Below, piece after piece: positions 33,931 to 44,119 of a stretch of 64,000 nt of DNA; position 1 is the stretch's first letter, and every line of letters starts with the position of its first letter. The stretch is from Rosa chinensis (taxonomy: Eukaryota > Streptophyta > Magnoliopsida > Rosales > Rosaceae), in assembly GCF_002994745.2 (NCBI RefSeq), contig NC_037094.1, forward strand, positions 16,454,001-16,518,000, written 5' to 3'. The notes under the pieces are model-generated. The model saw only the letters and a program-made list of their open reading frames with translations, was not told the origin of the DNA and made no database searches. A program made the position numbers and the translations under genes.

Positions 33931-35730
33931 ATCTACTTCATCTTTCTCTCAATTTTTGATTTCCCCTAATCTGTTCAGTTTCAAAATCCTATTTTTATGG
34001 TCTGGTTTTCTTCAATCCGTCTTGAGAATTTGCGTTTTGATTGGTTTGGTTGCGTTTTCCCCTCTCTGTTATCTCTAATCTCTCTCTCTTTCTCCCCCAT
34101 CTTGGATGTGCATGGAATCCATCTCTCTACTATTGCCATAAAAAGTGCAGAAGGAGGAATCCTATAAGGTGAAGAAGAATTCTTGACCGATAACTGAGAT
34201 GAAGACCACACCATCAAAATCAGTCTCTTTGGTAGGATACTGTGAAGAAGAAGGGGAGAAGGTATGAAGTTTGCACTCCTGAATTATTAATCATTGCCTG
34301 CAACTTGCACTTATTGTCTAAATCTATAAATCATATGTTCTTGAGATAAGCAGCAATTAAATGGAGAGAGTTTCATATTGTTTTGTTTAGAAATTGAGCG
34401 AACCATAGGGTAAGTTTTGTACGTTATAGATACATATCTTTCTTCCTTCTCATTCTGAACAAGGTTAGTTTAGTCTGAACCTTATCAATCGGAAGTTGAA
34501 CTCATAAATGGATCCACTTTGCTGTTCCGCGGAGTGACTCTTCACTTAAACATAGTTGTTTCTATGTAACATAAATGTGTGTGGCATGCTGGTATTGTTG
34601 AATGGTTCAATGTATTATGACTAAATGATATATCATTAATCGAATTGTGTTATTACTGCTTCTGCCAAAGGACTTCTTTATCTCCATTCCACTGACATAT
34701 GAAAGCTACCAACATACTTTTGGACTTTGGTTTCTGAATCATACCAATAGAGTTATGGGAATATACCTCTGTAAGGTAAAGCCATCTTCATTTTAAAAAG
34801 CATTTGTATTTTATTTTCTTCTCTGCATCATATATATGAACACAAAATGTGTTTGTACTGCCATCCACAATCCTATTTCATGTATTTACATGTCAAATAC
34901 CACTGACATGAACATTGAAAAAACAAGGAAAGTATAAAATGTCGAGACCTGGATCTGTTTTGAAACATGTCTAGTACAAGCTGTATTTCACATTCATCTC
35001 TTTGTGACTGAAAATTGTGTTCGTCAAATTTGACAAATGCAAAGTCTAGTACAAGCTGATTTTGTTTCTTATTTTGCTTCCAAGGATTTGTGTTTCATCT
35101 ACCGAAGCTTTGTGGGCTGCATTCGAGATTTCTGGGCATTCTCCATATTTGGTTTGCTCTCTCTCGATTCTTCTCATTGTTTGTGATTGATTTTGGGAAA
35201 TTTTTTCACTTTTGTTGAGTTATAGGTTTTGGGTTTTACATTATTATGTATTAAACATCAGTGGGCAGAATAGTCTGGGATTCGATATGCCTTCATACCG
35301 TCTTCAAGTTTTTTTCCTTTTTTAATTTTTTTTTTATGAGATATCATCTTCGAGTTGGAAATGTGAAATTACTGTGTTTTTGAGTTAAAATAAAAAACGA
35401 GTTCTGGTAGCGATGAGTTGTTCAGTTGCAAGACTTACTGCATATGACTATAGGTATTAAGTTACTTGTGGACCTGTGGTCATGTTGTGAATTACGAATC
35501 AAGTATAGATCTGATATGCAGTTTCTAGTTCAGCTTGTTTCTTCGATACTGCTACAAAATAAGTACACTTACAAGATCTCGGATTTCACTTATTGAAGAA
35601 ACACATATTGAAAAGAGAATACTATCAAACACAACAACAGATTTTTGAGTTTCTCGTCACTCCATATTTGTCGTTTAACACACTACATGCAAGATCCTTT
35701 TTGTGAATAATTTATATGTTCTGTTTGCAG

Positions 35731-36592
35731 GAGAACATGGTTGCGAAGGTTATCAAGCGGTGACATGGTTTTGGGATTGGTTGTAGCTAATGTTGCTATT
35801 TTTCCTTTATGGAGGATAGCAGACCCTATATTCATGTACAAGAATTTTACTGTGAGTTCTTAATTTGAACTTGTGTGCTATTAAGTGCTGTCAACTTTTT
35901 TGTATTTAATCTTTAATTCCTGACCATTTATGGGCTCTGTCTTCTGGAGCAGCTGCTTGATTATGTGTACCCATTGGCTTTTCATAAGTGACTTAAGTAA
36001 CTAGTGCACAACTCAAGGAAACAATGTGTTGACGGACAGAACTCTTTATAGGTGCTTAGTATTCTTGTCTCATAATATTCCATTTCTTACTTCATTTTCC
36101 TAACTTCTTGATTTTCTCTAAGCAGATCTCATTAAACAATTTTACAAGTGGACGTCTTCACACATTGATAACTTCTACATTTAGTCATGTTGATATTGGG
36201 CATATCATTTCTAACATGATTGGACTGTATTTTTTTGGGATCAATGTAAGCTCAGCTTCCTCATAAGCTATTTCTCTTGCGTGCTACTGGTTCCAATTTT
36301 TCTTAAACACACATATCCTAAAGGATTCCTGTATGCTACTATATTTGTTATGGAATCAGTTTAGTTGAAGCATGTATCATAAAGCTAAGTTTGCTCAACT
36401 TATTTTGTTAATATAATCTTTATGAAATGGCGAGTTCAATCAGTTTCAATCTTGCTTACTGACTTTGGTATATTGACCAGATTGGATTTCACTTTTGGGC
36501 CTGAGTTTTTGCTGAAGTTGTATCTAGCTGGAGCTATTGGTGGCTCAATCTTTTACTTGGTGCACCATACCTTCCTTGCTGCATCATTGAAG
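35731..36592 (+). pseudogene. Rhomboid-like (RBL12-type) fragment in CACTA element
   Basis: Three exons with intact splice sites: 35731-35851 (TWLRRLSSGDMVLGL, then VVANVAIFPLWRIAD), 36126-36245 (SGRLHTLITSTFSHVDIGH, then IISNMIGLYFFG) and 36481-36592 (FGPEFLLKLYLAGAIGGS). This is the N-terminal and early transmembrane part of plant mitochondrial rhomboid-like proteases. The catalytic GxSG serine and the late histidine lie further C-terminal and are missing. Exon 3 has one extra base near its start, shifting the frame. Captured with introns, hence at DNA level. Confidence 0.8.
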
Positions 36593-36776
36593 GTACCATG
36601 ATCCTGACAAACTAACATATGGTGTTGACATGAAAGAAATAAGATGGTGCGGGATTCTCTAGGTAAGATTGATTATTGATATTCATAGGTATCTGCTAGT
36701 ATTTGATTACATAATTCCGTTTAAAGATGCATGGCAGTACATAGTAATTATAGTCACCCTCTGTAGAGAATTGCTC

Positions 36777-37428
36777 TTGCATATCTGGTAGTGGCACTGA
36801 TAGAAATTTTCTTGAGAACTGCACAAACCAAAGATGTGCCACCTAGCAGGCTGATTGCAGCATGTGTTCTCACTACTTACTTTGCTGTTATTTATGGGAC
36901 AGATGTTCCTGATTGGAAATTTACCGTCTTTGACAGAGACAATAGTGATTAAGGGAAGAGTTTCACTGTAAGCTTCTGGTTTTCAAATCACATACTTATA
37001 AATAATTGGCATGTCTGAAAATCATTAGAAAATTATTGAGTTGGGAAACTTTGTATGTGATTGGAGTTTAAAATATTAAATTATATCACACTTCTTTAAG
37101 TGAAAACGTCCATTTCAATTTCAGGTATCTTGTGGCGTTAGAGGAGAACTGGATCCTCCTTGTAATGTAGTGGGATACATTGATGGACAAGTGTTGGGAA
37201 TCAATCATGTGTATCAGCATCCAGCTTGGAAAAGATCAAAAGTATGTACTTTATCTTTCTTTCTTTTGTTTAATCACTTTCTGATCATCAAGATATTATA
37301 ACACTGTCAGGTTTACATATTTAACTTGTGTATGTACTCTGAACTGCCAGGCTTGCAATGAGAATTCCCCATATGAAGGACCTTTCCGAAATGGTGCTCC
37401 TTTTGAACCTCAAGGAATTGTAAGGTAA
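36777..37428 (+). pseudogene. Heparan-alpha-glucosaminide N-acetyltransferase-like fragment in CACTA element
   Basis: Exons 36777 to about 36953 (RIALAYLVVALIEIFLR, then YFAVIYGTDVPDWKFTVFDR), 37125-37241 (LDPPCNVVGYIDGQVLGINH, then QHPAWKRSK) and 37351-37428 (ACNENSPYEGPFRNGAPFEP). This is the middle of the plant HGSNAT-like multi-pass membrane acyltransferase family. It is broken by a TAA after FDRDNSD and lacks about 11 residues after PPSRL. The preceding rhomboid fragment comes from a different gene, so the element is chimeric. Confidence 0.8.
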
Positions 37429-38132
37429 TATAACCACCGACTGTGTTAGATCATAGATGTGGTTTCAGAATGAAGATGTGGTTTCAAGCAACAAGGAACA
37501 AAAATGAGAAGGAAGATGTGGTTTCAGAATATGAAGATAAAGTTACTAGTAATATTAGATGTACTCCTTTTGGGGATAAAAGATTAACTTTGGACAATCC
37601 ATTTTGGTGCATGATGTAAATTATAACAATTTCTTGTATATATATATATATTGATCAGTTAATTTGGTCTTTTTTTATTCCACATCCTGCAAATATAATG
37701 CATTGAATCATTCTATTAGGACAACAATAACCACAAAAAAACTGTCGTATGTGCACCAATGACCCAAAAATAAAAATTGTCGACTGAATGTAAAATAGAT
37801 AATGGATACTTTGAAAAACTGTCGTCTGAATGAAAGTCACACAACGGGCATAAAATAAAGCGACCTCTGAATTGCCTTCACACAACAGTTTCTAAAGTCG
37901 CCTGTCGTCTGAAGAATAGTCGCGCAACAGCTAATGCTGTCGACAGCCTGCCGACATGCTGCGCGCCATGCTGCCGAGCCCTTCACACGACGGTTCCCTA
38001 CAATCGATCTTCATCAGACGGCGCCTTGATAGACGACGCTTTATCTCCATATCAGACGACAGTTTTTAGCCGTCGTCTGATTCAATTTTTGTAGTAGTGG
38101 TCGTATGCAATGACCCTCAGTTAACAACGACG

Positions 38133-39036
38133 ACTAATTAAAAACCATTACAAATTAAATTGACTGCAAAAAATATTTAACGCCATGCTGGAGACTAACG
38201 GAGTCTCAAATAATATATATTTCTGAATCATTACGCCAGGTTTGATGCAAGTACCATGCATTCAGAGCAAGGAGGAGTGCCGGTATATCTTCGCGTTTTC
38301 TGCCAAGTAATTGTTAGAAACTTCGAAGAAAAGATGTTATGTAACGGAAGAAATTAAAGTTTGAATCATGTTAATCTACCTCAGTAATAGATGACCAAAC
38401 AGAGCCAAATAATACATGCTGGCCATCGTGGTACTAGTGCCTCATTAAAGCCATTCTGAATATCAGATAACCAGAACAAGCTAGTCTCATCAACTTAAAG
38501 CAATATTGCAGTATTAATACAAATATACAATTCACGTGGATCGCATTGATCTCAATCAAAGGTTGACTCTTCAGTCAGTTCAATTTAGATGCCAGAAATT
38601 CCAGTTGGCAAGTATTAAGTAATAACTCGTAACATTTTAGAGTCTGAAAACATAATATTTTCAGCCAATCAGTTGGTAAGGGCGTGCTTGTATTTGATCC
38701 CCAATTCAAGATTGATCGCCACTATCAACAGTCTCTTCTTGGTGAGTAATTTGTGGAAATTATTCTATGCACTGACGGTGTAAGTGATCCAACCCTTATA
38801 AAATAATCTCAACCCTTAATATTTATTATCAACTTTATTTTTAATAAACAAAAAGTGTATTTAATGCAATCTAACCATTCATTTATGTTGGTGCAAGTGC
38901 ATGGCGGTGCTCTGAATAATCTCTGAGTAATTTGGTTGAAGCGTACGACTCTAGTCACCCCCATCAGAATCCATGGGTCCACTGATGGTGTATTGCAGTC
39001 AGGATCGGACATGAGATTCTCTACATGTTAAAACTA
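38133..39036. other. Intergenic sequence upstream of SDR-C block
   Basis: The SDR-B/SDR-C shared upstream sequence ends at 38132. Apart from an SDR 3'-end relic (38541-38606) I see no gene. 38770-39000 contains two similar words 'cactgacggtgtaa' and 'cactgatggtgtat' in direct orientation, without clear ends. Confidence 0.5.
38541..38606 (-). pseudogene. SDR 3'-end relic
   Basis: About 65 bp ('ctcaatcaaaggttgactct' onward) match the last codons and 3' flank of SDR-A (8530-8595), with several substitutions and a short deletion. The match stops at 'ttccagttgg'. It marks the position of a further, otherwise deleted SDR gene. Confidence 0.75.
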
Positions 39037-39041
39037 GGAGG

Positions 39042-39228
39042 TGTTAAGAGTATATTAGGGTATTTTGGTAACTTTGGTAGTAGAACAGCTGATATATAAG
39101 TCCATGTAAAACTGTAATTTGTAATAAACTCAGTAACAATGTAGTACTCTTTGTTTTCACGTTTTCTCCCTCTCTCCCTTTCTCTCATCTTCTTCTTCCT
39201 TCGTCTCTGATTCATAGCTCAGCTTTCA
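39042..39228 (+). repeat. 5' LTR of the PDI-carrying element
   Basis: 187 bp, TG...CA, containing 'gctgatatataagtcc' as a likely TATA region. Identical by eye to 41116-41302. Confidence 0.9.
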
Positions 39229-40351
39229 TGGTATCAGGAGCTCAGGTCGATCGGTGACCTAGATGTTCTTGCTTCCTCTATTTTTTGCTTTCGTGTTATC
39301 AATTTCATTCAATTTTGATTTTCCCCAATTCCAAACCCTAACCCCCAAATTCAGTTTCTCCCTCTGCCATGGATCCTTGCCCCAAGCTTGAGCTTTTCAC
39401 TGTCGTTGTTCTGTTCTGGAATCCGAAACTCATCGATATCAAGCTTCCATGGCCTTGTTCAGTGCGACGTCGTTTTTCGATTCGAGTGCGGACAAGCGAT
39501 TCCCTCCGGCAGTCTCCACCGGAATTTAGTGCGGATTCATGTCCATGGTTTGATACAATTACAGAGTTTGGTAATCTCTTTCCGATTCACTCATCTCTAC
39601 ACGTTGTTCATCTGCTCTCTGCAATTCTTGTTGCTCCGCTTCACTATACATACTGCTGATGTGCTAGTCTATTATTGGATCTTCCCTAAGTCGTTTCTGT
39701 TCATCCGTCTACTTTGCACGTTGTTATGTTGAAGTATATTGATAGAATATTTGAAGAAGAATTAAATTTTGAATTAGATGGAGAAGAATTGATTGGTTTT
39801 TGAAGTAGAAGAATTAGTTGTAAATATTTTGAAAGAAGAAGTGAGTGAAATTTGCAGAAGAAGAATTGGTTGAATTTTGAAGAAGTAGATGATTAGTTGT
39901 ATATAGTTTGAAGAACAATTAATTGAATGAATTTTTGAAGAAGAAGAAGGATTTTTGAAGAAGAAGAGTTGAGTTGAATTTTGAAGTATTGATTGATTTT
40001 TGAAGAAGTAGATGATTAGTTGTATATAGTTTGAAGAACAATTGAATGAATTTTTGAAGAAGTATTAAGTGAATGTTACAGAACAAGAATTAGTAGAATA
40101 TTGAAGTTTGTTTTCTTTTTGGATGGATGGTTCTGACTTGACAAGTGGGATAGTAGAAGATGTTAGCTGATTGTGTTTTGGATTGTGAGAATGGCTCTAG
40201 TGTGAAGGAAGTACTCTCATTAGACCAGAGGGTCTCAGGTTCATCAGTGAAGTAGAGTTATGCAGGTGGAGCAGATGACAAGATTTTATCCACTGAGAAA
40301 CAATGGAGCTATTGAAAACATGGTGGTGAAAATGAAATTGTTACTATCAGA

Positions 40352-40924
40352 ACTTTTGTTGATTTCAAGGAATTCAATGTAGAGGCTCTAGAGAAGTTCC
40401 TTGAAGAATCTAGCTCGGCAGTTGTTACAGAATTCAACAATGACCCAGACAACCACCCTTTTGTTATCAAGTTCTTCAATGGTCCAAATGATAAGGCTAT
40501 GTTGTTTCTGAACTTCAGCAGTGATGTTGCTGATGCTTTTAAATCAAAGTATCGTGAAGAAGCTGAGAAATACAAAGGAGAGGGCATAAGTTTTTTAGTT
40601 GGAGATCTAGAGGCTAGTCAAGGTGCCTTCCAGTACTTTGGACTTAAAGAAGACCAAGTGCCTCTCATCATCATACAGACCAATGACAGACAAAAGTTTT
40701 TGAAACCACATTTGGAGCCAGATCATATTTCAGTTAGGGTGAAGGAATACAAGGATGGGAAAGTATCACCATACAAAAAGTCTGAACCCATCCTTGAGAA
40801 GAACGATGACCCTGTTAAAGTTGTAGTCGCTGAGAGCCTCCAGGACATTATTTTCAAGTCTGGGAAAAATGTGCTACTCTAGTTTTATGCTCCATGGTGT
40901 GGACACTGCAAGAAGGGTTCCTAA
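40352..40924 (+). pseudogene. Spliced protein disulfide isomerase fragment inside LTR element
   Basis: One continuous frame covers [57 protein letters not shown] and FKSGKNVLL, then TAG (40880-40882), then FYAPWCGHCKKGS in the same frame. It corresponds to the end of b, the b' domain and the start of the a' domain of plant PDI (ER oxidoreductase, about 500 residues), about 190 residues in all. The CGHC redox motif is retained but lies behind a stop where the family has Glu. Plant PDI genes have several introns and none is seen here, so it was acquired as cDNA. Confidence 0.9.
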
Positions 40925-41115
40925 TGAGTTTGATTAGAGTGAAGTTGGTTTTGAGGCATGCTATGTTCTGAGTATTTACTGCCCTTGATTTTGGAGTTAA
41001 TCACCCGTCCTTGTTCTGAAGAAGAGGCACCAGTTCCATCATTTGGTTATGGGGTTTTACTTTTCACATTTGCTCCAACCATATGCTTGTACCCAAGCCT
41101 ATGGTTGAGGGGGGA

Positions 41116-41302
41116 TGTTAAGAGTATATTAGGGTATTTTGGTAACTTTGGTAGTAGAACAGCTGATATATAAGTCCATGTAAAACTGTAATTTGTAATA
41201 AACTCAGTAACAATGTAGTACTCTTTGTTTTCACGTTTTCTCCCTCTCTCCCTTTCTCTCATCTTCTTCTTCCTTCGTCTCTGATTCATAGCTCAGCTTT
41301 CA
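41116..41302 (+). repeat. 3' LTR of the PDI-carrying element
   Basis: Direct repeat of 39042-39228, preceded by a polypurine tract and followed by the TSD 'ggagg'. Confidence 0.9.
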
Positions 41303-42504
41303 GGAGGGAGTCTTATGTACGGCACCCGCACCACGTGGCAGTGGGGCGGGCCAATCAGTGTCCAAGTAGGGGGTATTTTGGATATTGCATATTAAAAATC
41401 AGGGGCAGTTTCAGAAAGGAGGGAAAAGTTTGAGATTTTTGATTGGAGGGCCGCACGGCCCCACCACTTGGCAGCCCCCACGCAAGAATTTTTCTAAAAC
41501 TAGAAACTGTAGCCCAAAGAAAAAAAATATGTTAGTGTGAGTCATAGTTCCCTATTAGGAATAGACTAACAAGGTAATATATTATTGTAACTACTTACCT
41601 TGTATATGTTGTGTAGTACAGTAGTACATAATTGTTGTAGTACAATTGTAATATGTTTGTATACACCACAAATGAGTGTAATAATATATCAGAAAATTCA
41701 TTCTCTATAGCTTGTCTTATTTGACTTGGTATCAGAGTAGAGATCCGAAAGGACTTTGTCTCGTTGTTTTAAATTTAGTTTTTGTTCAAACTTGAGGAGT
41801 TAGAACCCCGTTGTTAGGGTTTTTCACCTCTTAACAACGTTATTATTATCGTCGTTTGTCTGCATCCTGAGCGTCTGTCAAAGAACGACCAGTGTCTTCT
41901 TCTTTGACTTCCTCGACATCATTTCCAGATCAGATCCGGCATCAAAGGCTTCAGTCCCCTATTCTGCATTGGACCCGATTCCTTTCTTCTTCCGCATCAG
42001 AACATACCCGGCGATCTTCATCTGCATCAGAGCAGATCCGTCAGTCTTCGAATCACTTAGAACCGTAACAGTCGGTTTCCAGGAGCTCATCATCGTCGAT
42101 TTCCAGATCTCCCAGAATTGGCGATCCCAGCTCAGATCAGAACCGGCGATCCTTGCTCGCTCAGCTCCGTCGCCCAACAACCAGAGATCGACGCTCACCT
42201 AGAACAGGTGATCCTCGCTCCTCGCTCTGCCGTCAGTTCTCTAGACCAAACCAGCCTCGTCTCTTGTCCAAACCGCCTTTATCTGCCTCTTACATCAGAG
42301 ATCGATCTCCGATCTCTTCAGTTGGTCAACTTGATCAGTGAGTCAACTCAATCAACCTAACTCGGTCAACCCTAGATCTCTGAGTCAACTCTAACAGGTT
42401 CCAAAAAAAAAAAATTGTTGTTATTAATTTTGGAGCCTTCTATTCTTCTTAATTCCGCTGCGTACTTTGGGATTTGTGTGTTTTTCCTCTATTGTATTAT
42501 TGCA

Positions 42505-42867
42505 ATGGGTGGTGATGACAGTAAAGATCAGAGTTCCAAGGTCAATGATGTCCAGAAGGTTAAGGTGCCTGTGCGAAGTTCAGATGGAGGTTCTTTTGGG
42601 GGTACGGAACTCAATGGTACAAAGGCCAAGTTGCCTGCACCTTTCCTTCAGCAGCAGAGTTCACTCCCCCTACATCAGCCAGGTCCTCTACCAGGCTTCA
42701 CTAACCGCCCTCGTCCTCAATGCTCTTATTGCAATGTCCTTGGACATGTTCGGGAGACTTGTTGGAAGCTGAATGGGTTCCCCAAAAAGAAAGGTTATCG
42801 TCCTAAGGCAAAGACAGCTGCGGTTCAGTTGATTCAAGAACCCGACTTCTATGGCAGCAGGACATGA
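42505..42867 (+). pseudogene. Copia gag remnant with CCHC zinc knuckle
   Basis: The frame from 42505 carries a charged linker and then a CCHC knuckle (CSYCNVLGHVRETC) near its end. The structural capsid region that normally precedes it is absent, and the leader runs directly into the linker, so an internal deletion is likely. It overlaps the next frame by 17 bp in a different phase. Confidence 0.8.
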
Positions 42868-43999
42868 TCATCATACTGCAGGTAGGGCTGCTCCTACGGC
42901 CTTCATACCTGGTTGTGGTAAGATTGGTATGGCTTTAAAGGTTTCTAACTTTGTTGGTTCTGATACATGGATTATTGATTCTGGTGCCTCCGATCATATG
43001 ACTTATGATAAATCGTATTTTACTGACTTGTCTTTCCCACTAGTGTCCTATGTCACTAATGCCAATGGTGAGGCTTTTCCTGTGTTAGGGTCAGGGTCAG
43101 TGCGTATTACTCCCACTTTAGAGCTTCATAATGTGTTATATGTACCTGACTTGTCTCATCACTTGATATCTGTTCCACAGTTGAATACTGAGTCTAAATG
43201 CTCCGTAACCTTTTATCATATGTATGTGATTTTTCAGGATCTTCTCACCAGGGAGATAGTCGGTCGAGGGTATCTGAGGGGTAGGTTGTTCCATCTAGAT
43301 CAGACATATGCAGGAGAGAAACCAGGAGTACAGTCCCGAGTCGCTTTGACTTCGAATTCTGATAAGATAAGTGAAATTTGGTTGTGGCATCGCCGTTTAG
43401 GGCATCATTCTTTTAGTCTTATGAAAACAACCACACCTACTCTGTTTATTGGTGTGAATGAGTCTGCTTTACGTTGTGAAACATGTGTTTTGGCTAAGAG
43501 TCATCGTGCTACTTATTCTCCTAGAGTGTCTAATAAAAGTGTTATTCCTTTTGAGTTGATTTATTCTGATGTTTGGGGACCTTCTAGAGAGCCCACTGTA
43601 TCGGGTATGAGATATTTTGTGTTGTTTATTGATGATTGTACGAGATTGTCATGGGTTGCCCTTCTTAAAACCAAAGATGAAGTCTTTCTAGCTTTCCAAA
43701 CTTTTCGTACTCTTGTTCAAACACAGTACCGTAGCACCATTAAAGTCCTTCGTTCTGAAAATGGGGGGGAATATGTTAATCATGTTTTCCATGAGTTTTT
43801 TAACACCCATGAGATTGTTCACCAAACCACATGTCCACAAACACCTGAACAAAATGGAGTGTCTGAAAGGAAAAACCGTCATTTACTTGATATGGCTCAT
43901 GCCCTTCTCTTTAGTGCCCATATGCCTAAGTATCTTTGGGGTAATGTTGTATATGCTTCCTCCCATCTTATCAACCGTCTTCCCTCTAGTGTCCTTTAG
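42851..43999 (+). pseudogene. Copia protease-integrase region
   Basis: 382 codons. Protease active site in WIIDSGASDHMT; integrase HHCC region (HRRLGHHS ... CETC); catalytic core pieces SDVWGP, DDCTR and ENGGEYVN, then QNGVSERKN. It ends at TAG 43997-43999, which interrupts the integrase C-terminal part; the same phase reopens afterwards (GKIPFEVL...). Confidence 0.9.
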
Positions 44000-44119
44000 G
44001 GAAAAATTCCATTTGAGGTTCTTGCATCTCATGTCTCCTTACCTTCATTTCATAATCTTCCAGCTCGTGTCTTTGGTTGTGTTGCTTTTGTCCAGGTTCC
44101 TAAGAACCAGGGGTCTAAA

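Larger units (their letters stand above)
32950..38099. mobile_element. CACTA (En/Spm-type) element, non-autonomous, 5150 bp
   Basis: Ends are CACTACTAC at 32950 and GTAGTAGTG at 38099. The 3-bp TSD 'gtc' lies at 32947-32949 and 38100-38102. Both subterminal regions (32970-33100 and 37740-38090) carry many 'cagacgac'/'gtcgtctg' repeats, as in CACTA transposons. The SDR-B promoter has the intact site 'tatgtcgtatgcaatgacc' (about 13911-13929). No transposase domain is seen. The interior is made of exon-intron fragments of host genes in plus orientation: an unidentified protein (33481-33930), a rhomboid-like protein and a HGSNAT-like acyltransferase. Confidence 0.95.
39042..41302 (+). mobile_element. 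Short LTR retroelement carrying a PDI cDNA fragment
   Basis: LTRs of 187 bp at 39042-39228 and 41116-41302 look identical (TGTTAAGAG...AGCTTTCA), with a 5-bp TSD 'ggagg' at 39037-39041 and 41303-41307. A PBS 'tggtatcaggagct' (initiator-Met tRNA type with one extra G) follows the 5' LTR, and a purine tract 'gaggggggA' precedes the 3' LTR. No gag or pol domain is present, so it is a TRIM/LARD-like passenger element. The interior has an unrecognised 5' frame (39369-39659), a GAAGAA-rich part with an internal direct repeat (39880-40060), and PDI coding sequence (40352-40924). Identical LTRs indicate recent insertion. Confidence 0.9.

Noticed and set aside
38770..39000. MITE with 'cactgacggtgta' ends
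   Set aside because: The two similar words are direct, not inverted, and no target duplication is seen.
40499..40882. Functional PDI gene
   Set aside because: Lacks signal peptide, a and b domains and ER-retention end, and is enclosed by LTRs with a TAG before the active site.
41303..41524. MITE with ends around 'accacgtggcagtgggg' and 'ccccaccacttggcag'
   Set aside because: Inverted similarity is weak and no TSD is found; could be chance GC-rich sequence.
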